From: Candidatus Thiodiazotropha sp. (ex Myrtea sp. 'scaly one' KF741663) | GTDB taxonomy: Bacteria; Pseudomonadota; Gammaproteobacteria; Chromatiales; Chromatiaceae | Length of the DNA: 64,000 nt | Direction of reading: 5' to 3' | NCBI GenBank assembly: GCA_025655555.1 | Contig: JAHXIQ010000001.1 | Span: 806,001 to 870,000, forward strand | Part shown: positions 26,696 to 36,329 of the stretch, one piece after another | How positions within the stretch are numbered: the first letter of the stretch is position 1 | Layout of the letters: each line of letters begins with the position of its first letter | The notes under the pieces: generated by a model | The model's input: only the letters and a program-made list of their open reading frames with translations | Databases searched by the model: none | Told to the model about the DNA's origin: nothing | Made by a program: the position numbers and the translations under genes

Positions 26696-28306
26696 CTATC
26701 GAAGCTGGAAATAGGCGGAACTGACCAGTACTGCAGCCACCAGGGGTGCGATCTGTTCAGGGGTGCCGGTCGGCAGCGTGTTTTCTTCGAAGACAACATA
26801 CTCTTTGGTCAACCAAGCGAGAATGTTGCGCCGGTCAACCGCCGACAACGGCCGCATCAGAATGGCATCGGTTAAGGTATCCGTCAGCGTCGCGAGCGTG
26901 TTGGCACCGTTGAGCAGGGATGCGTAATCGATATCTATGACGTTGATGGCCGATATCACCGGCGCGAAACTAATGAATGAGAGGCGCCAGCGATTCAACA
27001 TGCCGCCGGTGCTCAGCCAATAGGACTGGATATCCGGATAACCGTCCGGCGTGTGCCAGTAGTAAGGGAGTTGACCGAGGATGGATTGTGCGAAAAAGAA
27101 CAACTGACCCTCGTCTGTCGGGTAGCGGGTATCAGGCGCCAGCGCACGAACCAATCCAGCCAGGTATTCGCTGGGCCGGGTCATCTTCAGGTCGTCGCTG
27201 TTGCGAAAGGCATCGGTTGCAAAGAGTGCACGCAGCGTCGCCTTGATATCGCCGCCGGATGATAAAAAGGCGCCGGCGACCGCATCGACTGTCGCCGCTT
27301 CCGGTGTGTCGCTGATAAAACGGCGACAGAGCTTTGTGGCAATGAACTGCGCAGTCGAAGGATTGCTCGCCAGCATATCCAGCACCTGTTCGCCATCCAG
27401 CTGACCGCCACCGGCGGAAATGGTCTGACCCAGCACCAGCTTGCTGCCCTGATCGTGAATGGCATCTATATAGTTGAAGACGCCATATTCGCCCCCCGTG
27501 TCATCGGGAAAGTGGAACGACCACCCGGTAAAACAGCGGGCGACTTCCTTGATGTCCGCCTCTGTATAACCACCGTCAACACCCAGTGTATGCAACTCCA
27601 TCAACTCCCGCGCATAGTTCTCATTCGGTGCAGCGGCGAGATTGTAGAAGTTATCCAGGTAGAACAGCATGGCCGGACTCTTGGCCGAGGCATGCAACAG
27701 ATCACGGAAATTACCCAAAGCATAAGTGCGGATGACCTGAAGATTATCTGCAGGTTTAAGCGTCGGGCCTAATCCGTTTAAAAGATGAATATTGAAGTGG
27801 TCGGTCCAGAACTCCACCATCACTTCGTAGAGCTGACGCGGGCTGAACATCTGGCGATACTGCGTCGCCGCGATCATCTGCCGTGCCACCTCCGCGATAT
27901 TGTCCGGAAAGCCGGCAACTAACTGGGCCGGCGTCTGATGGACCAGGGGAAAAAGCGTCTGGATCTCCGATTCCAGAGCGCCATCATCAATGAGCTGGTA
28001 GTCCAACTGGCGTTCGAGATAACTGTCTACACCTTGGCTCTTGATGCTGGCAAGCCCATCCCGATGCACCCCGAAACTGGTACGCTTGAGTACCTTATAT
28101 TCGTTCGATGCCTGGGGTATGGTTCGTGGCGGATCAGACGGATTAGAATCACCTCCACCGCCGCCACATCCCGGTATCGTAGTCGCCAGCGCTGTGTAGC
28201 CCAGCCCCTTCACCAGGAGCTGCAGAAACTCGCGACGGTTTTGTAAGCCACTCAATAGACTTTCCGTGGGAAGCTTTAGAGGGTCGTCCTTTGGCGAAGA
28301 CATCAT
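26696..28306 (-). CDS. DUF1800 family protein, Tat-type lipoprotein
   Basis: The product (536 residues) has an N-terminal twin-arginine motif (QNRREFLQLLVKGLG), then a lipobox-like IPGC followed by a glycine run, so a Tat-exported lipoprotein is predicted. The DUF1800 domain follows, including VLKRTSFGVHRDGL, a collagen-binding-like NYARELMELHTLGVDGGYTE segment and FTGWSFHFPDD. It reads in the same frame as the DUF1501 gene downstream; only the TAG stop and three codons separate them. It is the second such pair in this window and lacks the Ig-like domains of the first. Confidence 0.87.
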   Translation of the reverse strand: MMSSPKDDPLKLPTESLLSGLQNRREFLQLLVKGLGYTALATTIPGCGGGGGDSNPSDPPRTIPQASNEYKVLKRTSFGVHRDGLASIKSQGVDSYLERQLDYQLIDDGALESEIQTLFPLVHQTPAQLVAGFPDNIAEVARQMIAATQYRQMFSPRQLYEVMVEFWTDHFNIHLLNGLGPTLKPADNLQVIRTYALGNFRDLLHASAKSPAMLFYLDNFYNLAAAPNENYARELMELHTLGVDGGYTEADIKEVARCFTGWSFHFPDDTGGEYGVFNYIDAIHDQGSKLVLGQTISAGGGQLDGEQVLDMLASNPSTAQFIATKLCRRFISDTPEAATVDAVAGAFLSSGGDIKATLRALFATDAFRNSDDLKMTRPSEYLAGLVRALAPDTRYPTDEGQLFFFAQSILGQLPYYWHTPDGYPDIQSYWLSTGGMLNRWRLSFISFAPVISAINVIDIDYASLLNGANTLATLTDTLTDAILMRPLSAVDRRNILAWLTKEYVVFEENTLPTGTPEQIAPLVAAVLVSSAYFQLR

Positions 28307-28506
28307 TCAATCCATCGGTTGAGAGTTGAGTTACCGCTGATGCCACAGTTTGAAAAACCTGGCTTCACACGCTGCCCCATTTTTACCACAGTCACCACCC
28401 GGAAATCGCGAAATCTTCACGTTTTACAATTTTACCTGTGAAATAAGTCAATAGCGCCCCGAGTCTCTTCATCTATGCTTTGTACCTATGCCCATCCACC
28501 TGCCTT

Positions 28507-28520
28507 TTGATGCGCATCAA
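28507..28520. promoter_or_regulatory. Perfect FNR/ANR/DNR-type site in the nnrS promoter
   Basis: TTGAT-GCGC-ATCAA matches the consensus TTGAT-N4-ATCAA exactly. Its centre (28513.5) is 68 bases upstream of the nnrS ATG. With the usual -41.5 spacing transcription would begin near 28555, leaving a 27-base leader. It fits the known control of nnrS genes by FNR-family regulators. Confidence 0.75.
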
Positions 28521-28581
28521 GGTCGACCACCAAGGTGGATCTTAGGGTACTCCATTGCATTTTCGAAACAGGATACTGATC

Positions 28582-29778
28582 ATGGGTCTAATCCCCCTGG
28601 GCGAACGTCCCGCCCCTTCTCAACCACCCAAGGGATTTGTCCCTTTCGCCCTCGGCTTTAGGCCCTTTTTCTCCCTGGCCGCCCTCTCGGGCCTGATATT
28701 GATGCTGCTCTGGCTCGGTCTTTGGCAGACAGCCACACCGGTCCATTATTATGGAAACATCGGCTGGCACAGTCACGAGATGCTGTTCGGCTTCGTCAGC
28801 GCCATCATTGCCGGATTCCTGCTGACAGCTGTACGTAACTGGACAGGCATCGATACGCTGACCCATACCCCGTTGGCCATGCTGGCCCTGCTCTGGGTGC
28901 TGGCCCGTATTGCGCCATTTGTGCCGTCTATGCCGACCAGCGTCATCGCACTGCTGGATTTCTCATTTCTACCTTTGCTGGCACTGGCGCTATACCGGCC
29001 CTTGATCGAAGCGGAGAATAGGATTAACCGGATTTTCCTCCCCCTGCTGGCCGCTATGTCACTGGCCAATTTACTGGTCCACCTGGAGAGCCTCGGTATA
29101 ACCCAGACCGGTCGACAGGGAATCAATCTGATGATCAGTCTGGTGGTGCTGTTGATGGTAATGGTCAGTGGGCGTGTCATGCCTTTTTTTACCGAGAAGG
29201 CCGTGAATGGTTCTCAACCACGCTTCAGTACCAGACGGGAACGTCTTGGATTCATCTCTATCGGTCTATGGATCTTATTCGAGCTCTTTCTTCCCACCCC
29301 CTGGCTCATGGCACTGGCAGCTCTCGCTATCGTAGCTTCACAGATCTGGCGTCTGTGGGACTGGCACCATCCCCATGTGTGGCGGATACCGATTCTCTGG
29401 GTGCTCTATACCGGACTGATTTGGCTGATCATCGGCTATCTGCTTAAGAGCCTGGCCGTGTTTGGACTTTTTCCAGATAACCTCGCCACCCACGCACTCA
29501 CCAGTGGCGCTGTAGGTATCCTGACCTTTGGTATGATGGCGCGGGTCTCGTTGGGACACACCGGGAGAGAGATCACCCCACCCCGCTTGATAGCGCTCAG
29601 CTTTATCCTGCTCAACCTGGCCGTACTGGCCAGGGTTTTCGGCCCTGTCATCTATAGTGAGGGCTACAGCTACTGGATCATGCTCTCCGGAACAGGCTGG
29701 GCATTCTGCTACCTGCTTTTCGTTGTTTTCTACCTCAAACTGCTAAACACCCCGAGAATTGATGGCCGCAGGGGTTGA
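28582..29778 (+). CDS. nnrS: NnrS family haem-copper membrane protein
   Basis: The product (398 residues) is predicted to have 12 membrane helices. It shows the family signatures GWHSHEMLFGFVSAIIAGF, LLTAVRNWTG, MVMVSGRVMPFFT and TFGMMARVSLGHTGR. NnrS proteins bind haem and copper and help protect against nitric oxide stress; they are often expressed with denitrification genes. ATG 28582 has AGGA upstream and was chosen over ATG 28555. The FNR-type site supports low-oxygen or NO induction. Confidence 0.92.
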   Translation: MGLIPLGERPAPSQPPKGFVPFALGFRPFFSLAALSGLILMLLWLGLWQTATPVHYYGNIGWHSHEMLFGFVSAIIAGFLLTAVRNWTGIDTLTHTPLAMLALLWVLARIAPFVPSMPTSVIALLDFSFLPLLALALYRPLIEAENRINRIFLPLLAAMSLANLLVHLESLGITQTGRQGINLMISLVVLLMVMVSGRVMPFFTEKAVNGSQPRFSTRRERLGFISIGLWILFELFLPTPWLMALAALAIVASQIWRLWDWHHPHVWRIPILWVLYTGLIWLIIGYLLKSLAVFGLFPDNLATHALTSGAVGILTFGMMARVSLGHTGREITPPRLIALSFILLNLAVLARVFGPVIYSEGYSYWIMLSGTGWAFCYLLFVVFYLKLLNTPRIDGRRG

Positions 29779-29799
29779 TGCAAGCTACCCAACCCCTGC
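29768..29799. terminator. Stem-loop at the 3' end of nnrS
   Basis: GCAGGGGTTG (29768-29777) pairs perfectly with CAACCCCTGC (29790-29799) around a 12-base loop and overlaps the nnrS stop codon. No T-run follows, so it may stabilise the 3' end or be an atypical terminator. Confidence 0.4.
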
Positions 29800-29854
29800 G
29801 ATAGAAATAATCAATCGAATCTATCATCCCATTAATTTTTATATTTTGATTATT

Positions 29855-29868
29855 TTAGTAATTACTAA
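29855..29868. promoter_or_regulatory. Palindrome upstream of the sulfur globule gene
   Basis: TTAGTAATTACTAA is a perfect 14-bp palindrome in the AT-rich region 78-91 bases before the start codon. It could be an operator, but AT-rich palindromes arise by chance fairly easily. Confidence 0.35.
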
Positions 29869-29945
29869 TATTCTTTTGCTCCATAAAGTAATGCTGTTTA
29901 TCACTTTGTAACTTTTTTTAACTGATACTTATTGAGGAATACAAC

Positions 29946-30287
29946 ATGTCCAAGATCGTAAAAATCGCTGCTGCCGCTGCTCTGATTACCGCTTCTGCTT
30001 CTGCTTCCGCATGGTGGGGCAACCCTTGGAACAACGGCTGGGGCAACAACAACAACAATGACTTCTTCGGTAACGGCGACGGTTCTGGTGACTTCTCTTT
30101 CAACATGAGCGGTAACGCCCGTGGCGCAGGCAACGGTTACGGCCGTGGCTACAACGACTACTACAACCGTCCTTACTACGGCGGTTACGGCGCTCCTTAT
30201 GGTGCACCTTACGGCGCTCCTTACGGTGCTCCTGCTCCTTACGGCGCTCCTGTTGCTCCTCAGGCACCTGCAGCTCCTACCAAGTAA
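29946..30287 (+). CDS. Sulfur globule protein (Gly/Asn/Tyr-rich, YGAP repeats)
   Basis: This 113-residue precursor has a Sec signal peptide ([14 protein letters not shown]... ending ASASA, cleavage predicted near residue 22). The mature part is low-complexity: [16 protein letters not shown], a Gly/Asn/Ser stretch, a Tyr/Gly/Arg stretch, then YGAP units from residue 81 to 102 and a Pro/Ala tail. This matches the structural proteins that form the envelope of periplasmic sulfur globules in Allochromatium-type bacteria (SgpA/B/C). A GAGG ribosome-binding site lies eight bases before ATG, and a strong terminator follows, so it is a single-gene unit. The high-quality signals suggest high expression (inference). 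Which Sgp subtype it is cannot be decided here. Confidence 0.85.
   Translation: MSKIVKIAAAAALITASASASAWWGNPWNNGWGNNNNNDFFGNGDGSGDFSFNMSGNARGAGNGYGRGYNDYYNRPYYGGYGAPYGAPYGAPYGAPAPYGAPVAPQAPAAPTK
30186..30251 (+). repeat. 12-bp coding repeat (YGAP units) in the sulfur globule gene
   Basis: Four tandem 12-base units and a fifth displaced by six bases encode Tyr-Gly-Ala-Pro. Third-codon positions vary (ggc/ggt, gct/gca), so the repeat is maintained at protein level rather than being a recent DNA slippage product. Confidence 0.8.
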
Positions 30288-30333
30288 TTACTTCACAGTA
30301 ATAGCTTGACCGGCCCATTTCGGTGGGTCGAAT

Positions 30334-30362
30334 AAAAAGGCGGACATAATGTCCGCCTTTTT
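30334..30362 (+). terminator. Intrinsic terminator of the sulfur globule gene
   Basis: AAAAAGGCGGAC pairs with GTCCGCCTTTTT around a five-base loop (ATAAT). The T-run continues into TTATTT. It lies 47 bases after the stop codon and is the strongest terminator in the window. Confidence 0.9.
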
Positions 30363-30650
30363 ATTTCCAGCAAAAAAATCTTCCGGTTTCACCAACGTGG
30401 GGGCATCGCCTATCTTCCCAGGCATTTAGTTCCCATGTTTCATGGCAATCATTTACTAGACAGGCTTCGTCTCACATCATGATGAAAGCAGTTGGGTGAA
30501 TCCTTGTGGATTTCAAATCTTTTTGACTTTGGTAAAACCTTACAAAAAGCATTGCAAATAGGGATTGGGCAAGGTCAAATGAGACCGTGAAATCAAGGCT
30601 TCGGACACATTTCATTATGGATAGATGAATCAGTTACAAATAAATTCACC
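30363..30650. other. Intergenic region upstream of the binding-protein gene
   Basis: No gene or known riboswitch was recognised. Nothing here matches the conserved core of a c-di-GMP or molybdenum-cofactor riboswitch as far as I can see by eye. Confidence 0.3.
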
Positions 30651-31448
30651 ATGAATCAGAAAGCTATATCAGCCATCTCCATTTTCGGACTGTTGTGTAT
30701 AGCCGCCTACTTTCTTTTTTCTCATCTCATCGAAACGAATCAGCCCACACCCAAGAAAGAGCTTCTTGTGTACTGTGGCATCACCATGATTCAACCCATT
30801 TCAGAGATCGCCTCAATCATAGAGAAGCGAGAAAATGTCAAAATTTCGATTATCAAAGGCGGCTCCGGCAATCTGCTCGAATCGATAAAGTTCAATCAGA
30901 TAGGTGACCTCTATTTACCAGGATCTGAATCCTACATAGAGCAGTCACAAGCTGAAGGGCTTGTTTCCCACACTGTTCATGTGGGCTACAACAAGGCGGC
31001 AATGATGGTGAGAGAGGGTAATCCCAAGTCGATTCAGCATAGTCTGGATGCCCTGAAAAATCCCGACCTATATGTTGTTATCGGCAATCCTGACAGTGGA
31101 AGCATAGGGAAGGAAACCAAGAAAATCCTGATGGCGGCGGGGATCTTCAACGAGGTTATGAAAAACGCAAAAGAATTAACAACTGACTCAAAGCGCCTTA
31201 TTGAGGAATTGAAAAATGACGAGGCTGATTTGGTCATCAACTGGTACGCCACTTCCACCTGGAAAGAGAATGCTGATCATATTGACGCCATCTCCATTGA
31301 TGAAAATTTTGCCGTAAGAAAACAGCTCGTTCTCGGTCTGCTCACCACCTCCAAATACCCCGGCATTGCAAAAAAACTGATGGCATACGCCGCTTCTGAA
31401 GCGGGGCAGAGAATCTTTGACAAATATGGACTCTACAACGTCAATTAG
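30651..31448 (+). CDS. Periplasmic substrate-binding protein (ModA-like), membrane-anchored
   Basis: The product (265 residues) has an N-terminal hydrophobic anchor (ISAISIFGLLCIAAYFLFSH). A type 2 periplasmic-binding fold follows: ELLVYCGITMIQPISEIA, KGGSGNLLESIKFNQIGDLYLPGS, VVIGNPDSGSIGKETKKIL and EADLVINWYA. This resembles molybdate/phosphate-type binding proteins (ModA, extracellular SBP_11 group). There is no ABC permease or ATPase next to it. It stops 12 bases before a PAS-GGDEF-EAL gene, suggesting it works as a sensor for that enzyme rather than in transport (inference). Confidence 0.82.
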   Translation: MNQKAISAISIFGLLCIAAYFLFSHLIETNQPTPKKELLVYCGITMIQPISEIASIIEKRENVKISIIKGGSGNLLESIKFNQIGDLYLPGSESYIEQSQAEGLVSHTVHVGYNKAAMMVREGNPKSIQHSLDALKNPDLYVVIGNPDSGSIGKETKKILMAAGIFNEVMKNAKELTTDSKRLIEELKNDEADLVINWYATSTWKENADHIDAISIDENFAVRKQLVLGLLTTSKYPGIAKKLMAYAASEAGQRIFDKYGLYNVN

Positions 31449-31460
31449 TATAAACCAGGA

Positions 31461-34316
31461 ATGCCAAACTTAACTGAACACCCAATCCAGCGACATATCA
31501 TAGGGCTTGCTCTGTCCATCATTGCTATCGTTGCGGTACTTGTCGTCATACATACCACACTGCGTGAAAAAAGCAGCCAAATCGAACTGCAGCTAAACAA
31601 CCAATTAGCCCGACAGGACATCGGAATCTCAATCTATCAACGGCTGTTTGCAGCAAAGGCAACCGTCTTCAAGCTTAGTACGCTGGATAACCAGCTGGAG
31701 CTCGACATTGTAAAAAGACGGTTTGACGCAAACCTTCACACCATTAAAAACGGACTCTCCGTGCTGCAAAATGGCGGCGTATTCAAAGATGCGATAGCGA
31801 CGAATATTCCTGGACAGAATATCATGGACCTGGTCGCCACTTATAAAAAGCCCGATAGTGAAGGATACATCCTCGAGGTTCTTGAGTTAGGACCGGCCAT
31901 ACATAATCTCGAAAAGCAATCACAGCTACTCTGTCAATTGATCCAGTTGCAGATCTCCACACCCGAGTCACTTCAGAGTCATGTTCAATCCCAAATTAAT
32001 AACTTGATGAAGACGATTAATGCGATTCAACAACGCACGCAGGAGAATGCCGCAAGAATTCTTTATGACAGCCAGGAGCGCATCTCCTCATTATCCACGC
32101 AACTCAAACAGGCAGAACAATTACACGACAAATTCCGTCTGCCTGTAGTGATTCTCGCACTCAGTCTTGCAGGCTATCTTCTGATTATCACACTGACGAA
32201 AGTTGGCCGGGTTATCGCCAATCGCAAACAGGCCGAAGATCAACTTCAACTCCTATTGGATACTACAGCTGAAGGTATCTATGGAATTGACATACAAGGC
32301 AATACAACATTCGTTAACCCTGCAGCATCACGCATGCTGGGTTTTCGACAGGATGAGCTGATCAACCGTGAAAATCATGAACTGATTCATCACACCCACA
32401 GCGACGGTTCTAGATACCCAGCTGCAGAATGCCATATTATGAAGGTACTTCAAGGTGGCACGCTAAAAACCGTGCAAGATGAAGTTTTTTGGCGTAAGGA
32501 CGGCAGTTCGTTTCCTGTTGAATACTCCAGCAGTCCCATCTATCGAGATAAGAAGGTCGTGGGTGCCGTCGTTAGCTTCCGTGATATCAGTGCACGCAAA
32601 CATGATGAAAAGCGCATTCGCACACTGTTACAAGCGGTAGAGCAAAGCCCGGTATCTGTCGTCATGACAGATACCAAAGGCGACATAGAATATGTCAACC
32701 ATGCCTTTGAGGAAGCCACAGGTTACAAGGCAACGGAGGTAATTGGACAAAACCCCAGAATCCTGAAATCAGAATACACACCACCAGCTTATTTCCAAGA
32801 TTTATGGGAAGCCATCATTTCTGGTCACTCATGGCAGGGAGAGCTTCAGAACCGTAGAAAGAACGGCACTTTATTTTGGGAACGAGCCTATATCGCACCT
32901 GTACTGGATGAGTCGGGTACCACTACTCACTACCTGGCAGTGAAAGAGGATATCACCCTGCAAAAACAGCAGGAGGAAAAGATCATTCACCAGGCTAACT
33001 ATGACAGCCTCACTGATCTACCGAACCGTTTTCTGACGCTTGACCGGCTATCCCAACTTATTAAAGAAGCACAACGCAAGAATGACCTGGCCGCCGTACT
33101 CTTCCTTGATCTCGATGATTTCAAAAAGATCAATGACTCCATGAGCCATGAGGTGGGTGACAAGTTACTCATTCAAGCTGCTAAACGTTTACAGGAGTCT
33201 GTACGAACCGAAGACACTGTCAGTCGCCTGGGTGGTGATGAATTTATTGTACTACTGGGTAGTCTCTCCACCACAGAGGATGTCTATCCTATTGCAGAGA
33301 AGCTTCTATCAAGCTTCAGAGAGACCTTCCTGCTAGACGGGCGGGAACTTATCCTAACAGCAAGTATCGGTATCGCAATTTACCCCAATGATGGCGATGA
33401 CCCGGCTGAACTGCTGCGCAATGCGGATACCGCCATGTATCAATCCAAGGAACAGGGCCGTAATACCTATAACTATTTTACGGAAGCCATGAATAAGGGC
33501 GTCTCGCGACGTCTACAACTTGAGGAGCAACTCCACGGTGCCCTTGAGCGTGGAGAATTTGAACTCCACTACCAACCCATCGTGGATACCCTCAGTCGGA
33601 ATATTGTGGCCGTTGAAGCACTGTTACGATGGAACAGTTCAGTATTGGGTGAAGTCAAACCCGATGAGTTTATTCCTATTACAGAGCAAACAGGCCAGAT
33701 AGTACCCATTGGTCAGTATGTTATTCAGGAAGCCTTTTCTAAAGTTGGGGAATGGCAAAGCATCTTGAACAAGGATTTCAAAATTGCCATCAATATTTCA
33801 CCACGACAATTCCGTGATCCGAATCTACTGCAAATGATCGGAGACACTTCACACAAACTCAGCATTCCAACTGCATCTATCAAGCTCGAAGTGACAGAGG
33901 GCGTTCTGATGAGCGGTCATACCTATATTGGCGACACTATAAAATCACTTAACAAGCTTGGTGTCGGTATTGCCATGGATGATTTTGGTACTGGCTATTC
34001 TTCACTCAGCTATCTACGCAGCTACCCATTCGACACATTGAAAATTGATCGCAGTTTCGTGAATGATATAACAATTGACCCGGCGGACAGAGAACTTGTC
34101 AATGCGACCATTGCAATGGCTCATGGCCTGGGATTAAAAGTTATCGCAGAGGGAGTAGAGACCGAGGAACAGCTATTACATCTCGCTGAACACGACTGTG
34201 AAATGGCTCAGGGATACCTTTTCAGTAAACCGGTATCCGCCAAGAAGATAACCCGGATGCTTGAAAGGCAGAATCAATCGAAGACGGACAACCCGAGTGG
34301 TGACCTTGCCCATTAG
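31461..34316 (+). CDS. Membrane PAS-PAS-GGDEF-EAL c-di-GMP enzyme
   Basis: The product (951 residues) has two membrane helices (near residues 13-33 and 230-250) bounding a periplasmic domain of about 200 residues. Two PAS domains follow (about 265-390 and 395-515). The GGDEF domain has an intact RLGGDEF and an RTED inhibitory site exactly five residues before it. The EAL domain keeps EALLRW, NISPRQF, DDFGTGYSSL, KIDRSF and IAEGVE, so both synthesis and degradation of c-di-GMP look possible. The upstream binding protein probably feeds its periplasmic domain (inference). Confidence 0.92.
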   Translation: MPNLTEHPIQRHIIGLALSIIAIVAVLVVIHTTLREKSSQIELQLNNQLARQDIGISIYQRLFAAKATVFKLSTLDNQLELDIVKRRFDANLHTIKNGLSVLQNGGVFKDAIATNIPGQNIMDLVATYKKPDSEGYILEVLELGPAIHNLEKQSQLLCQLIQLQISTPESLQSHVQSQINNLMKTINAIQQRTQENAARILYDSQERISSLSTQLKQAEQLHDKFRLPVVILALSLAGYLLIITLTKVGRVIANRKQAEDQLQLLLDTTAEGIYGIDIQGNTTFVNPAASRMLGFRQDELINRENHELIHHTHSDGSRYPAAECHIMKVLQGGTLKTVQDEVFWRKDGSSFPVEYSSSPIYRDKKVVGAVVSFRDISARKHDEKRIRTLLQAVEQSPVSVVMTDTKGDIEYVNHAFEEATGYKATEVIGQNPRILKSEYTPPAYFQDLWEAIISGHSWQGELQNRRKNGTLFWERAYIAPVLDESGTTTHYLAVKEDITLQKQQEEKIIHQANYDSLTDLPNRFLTLDRLSQLIKEAQRKNDLAAVLFLDLDDFKKINDSMSHEVGDKLLIQAAKRLQESVRTEDTVSRLGGDEFIVLLGSLSTTEDVYPIAEKLLSSFRETFLLDGRELILTASIGIAIYPNDGDDPAELLRNADTAMYQSKEQGRNTYNYFTEAMNKGVSRRLQLEEQLHGALERGEFELHYQPIVDTLSRNIVAVEALLRWNSSVLGEVKPDEFIPITEQTGQIVPIGQYVIQEAFSKVGEWQSILNKDFKIAINISPRQFRDPNLLQMIGDTSHKLSIPTASIKLEVTEGVLMSGHTYIGDTIKSLNKLGVGIAMDDFGTGYSSLSYLRSYPFDTLKIDRSFVNDITIDPADRELVNATIAMAHGLGLKVIAEGVETEEQLLHLAEHDCEMAQGYLFSKPVSAKKITRMLERQNQSKTDNPSGDLAH

Positions 34317-34431
34317 AAATCATCGAAACTGAAACGATGATCACAGCCCCTTCCCTTGCTTGGGCAGTGGCCAACTAAGGCGCTACGACAGGGGTTACCT
34401 ATCTTATAGCGCTCACTACCCTGACGACATC

Positions 34432-34881
34432 TCAGAAGGGAATATCATCATCGAAATCGTTGTCCGGCATCGCGGCAGGTGCCGGTGATGACTGCGGTCT
34501 GGGTGCTGACTGGGATTGGGGTGCGTCATAAGATGTGCTGCCACCACGACTGTCCAGCATCTGCATCTCACTACCCACGATCTCCGTGGTATAGCGGTCC
34601 TGGCCATCCTGCCCCTGCCACTTGCGGGTACGCAGGCTGCCCTCGACATAGACCTTGGAACCCTTTTTTAAATATTCACCTGCGATCTCACCCAACCGGT
34701 TGAAGAAGACAACACGGTGCCATTCGGTCCGCTCTTGTTGTTCGCCGGTGTTCTTGTCCTTCCAGCTCTCCGAAGTCGCCAGGGTCACGTTGGTGACGGC
34801 GCCCCCGCTGGGCATGTAGCGGGTCTCCGGGTCTTTGCCCAGGTTGCCGATCAGGATTACTTTGTTGATTCCTCGAGCCAT
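34432..34881 (-). CDS. ssb: Single-stranded DNA-binding protein
   Basis: The product (149 residues) begins [19 protein letters not shown], the standard SSB start, and has the OB-fold motifs [12 protein letters not shown] and EWHRVVFF. A Gln/Ser/Pro linker leads to the acidic tail FDDDIPF, which recruits repair and replication partners. The frame extends to 34932, but ATG 34881 has GGAGA upstream and matches the family start. Position beside an MFS gene and uvrA is common in Gammaproteobacteria. I saw no LexA-type box. Confidence 0.95.
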   Translation of the reverse strand: MARGINKVILIGNLGKDPETRYMPSGGAVTNVTLATSESWKDKNTGEQQERTEWHRVVFFNRLGEIAGEYLKKGSKVYVEGSLRTRKWQGQDGQDRYTTEIVGSEMQMLDSRGGSTSYDAPQSQSAPRPQSSPAPAAMPDNDFDDDIPF

Positions 34882-34946
34882 CGATATTTCTCCAAGCGTG
34901 TTACCGCCCCTTCCTTTGGGACCATGATTCAAATCAGAGGTGCAGT

Positions 34947-36329
34947 CTACCCTTGGACGGCATATCCATCTAGGACTTCTTGATCTACCCGTTGCAGGTC
35001 AACCTTGAGATACGCCACCTGATCCTCCGGGATAATGACCGCATCTGCAACGCCTTCGATGGTTTTCAGTTGATCTTCCAGCTTACTTATCTCGGCCTCA
35101 TTGAGACTGCCCACGGGCAGCAGATAGTTACTCAGGTAGCTGGGATCAGACATACCCCTTGATACCAGGAACCAGACTCCAGCCATCCCGGCACAAAGCA
35201 GGAAAGTTCCTTCCATTCCATAGCGGGTGTAAAACCAACCCCCCAGGGCGCCACCGAGAAAAGCGCCGATAAACTGGGAGCTGGAGTAGACACCCATGGC
35301 CGTCCCTTTGCGTTCCCCCGGTGCTATCTTGGCCACCAGTGACGGCAGGGTTGCCTCCAACAGATTGAAAGCAGTGAAAAAGATGAACAGTCCCAGCACC
35401 ATTCCAGTCATCGTGCCATGGAAGCCAAACAGCAACAGTGATGCCCCCGCCAATGCGGCCACTGCACCAACGAAGACTGGCCGCATCTTGCGGCGACTCT
35501 CAGCCATGATCACGAAGGGCACCATAACAATCATGGAGAGCAGCATTACCGGCAGGTAGACCATCCAATGATGCCCAGCCTCCAATCCTAGATCCCGCAA
35601 TGCCAGCGGATAGGCAAGAAACATGGCGGTGAGGGACATATGGAGGGTCAGGATGCCGAAATCCAACCGCAGCAACTCCGGTTCCTTCAACACTTTACCA
35701 AACTGCCCGGGTACCGCCTCTGCATCCCGGTGCAGATGACTCTCCTTGGGTGTCGGCACGACAAAGATGACAATGACGATACCTGCCAAGGCCAGTATCG
35801 CTGTCAGCCAGAAGATGCCGGGCACACCGATCCAACTGTTGAGAATCGGCCCCATCACCAACGCCACCGCAAAGGCGACGCCGATACTGATGCCGATGAT
35901 CGCCATCATCCGCAGACGTCGCTGCTCCCGGCTGAGATCTGCAGCAAGTGCCATGATGACCGCGGCAATGGCGCCACTCCCCTGCAGTGCGCGTCCAAAG
36001 ATGATGCCGTAAATGGTCTCCGCATTGGCTGCCACGACACTGCCCAAGGCAAAGATCAGAAGACCACCGATCAATACCGGCTTGCGTCCGATACGGTCCG
36101 ACAACATACCGAAAGGGATCTGTAGCAGTGCCTGAGTCAGACCATAAACACCGATGGCGAGCCCCACCAGCAAGGGGGTAACCTCAGGCAACCCCTCCGC
36201 ATAGAGAGCGAAGACCGGCAGGATCAAAAACAACCCCAGCATACGCAGGGAAAAAATACCGGAGAGGGAATAGGCCGCACGCCGCTCGATCGCATTCAAA
36301 CCGGTGCTTCCACCCTTAGCCTTTGCCAT
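34947..36329 (-). CDS. YajR-like MFS transporter
   Basis: The product (460 residues) has 12 predicted helices with the MFS loop [12 protein letters not shown]. About 70 extra residues follow at the C-terminus ([19 protein letters not shown]..., [11 protein letters not shown]), matching the small ferredoxin-like YAM domain of YajR. It is divergent from uvrA and upstream of ssb on the same strand, the usual conserved arrangement. Substrate unknown. Confidence 0.88.
   Translation of the reverse strand: MAKAKGGSTGLNAIERRAAYSLSGIFSLRMLGLFLILPVFALYAEGLPEVTPLLVGLAIGVYGLTQALLQIPFGMLSDRIGRKPVLIGGLLIFALGSVVAANAETIYGIIFGRALQGSGAIAAVIMALAADLSREQRRLRMMAIIGISIGVAFAVALVMGPILNSWIGVPGIFWLTAILALAGIVIVIFVVPTPKESHLHRDAEAVPGQFGKVLKEPELLRLDFGILTLHMSLTAMFLAYPLALRDLGLEAGHHWMVYLPVMLLSMIVMVPFVIMAESRRKMRPVFVGAVAALAGASLLLFGFHGTMTGMVLGLFIFFTAFNLLEATLPSLVAKIAPGERKGTAMGVYSSSQFIGAFLGGALGGWFYTRYGMEGTFLLCAGMAGVWFLVSRGMSDPSYLSNYLLPVGSLNEAEISKLEDQLKTIEGVADAVIIPEDQVAYLKVDLQRVDQEVLDGYAVQG

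Noticed and set aside
30186..30251. Tandem 12-bp units that might suggest a CRISPR-like or satellite array
   Set aside because: They are in frame, encode YGAP units of the sulfur globule protein, and have no spacers.
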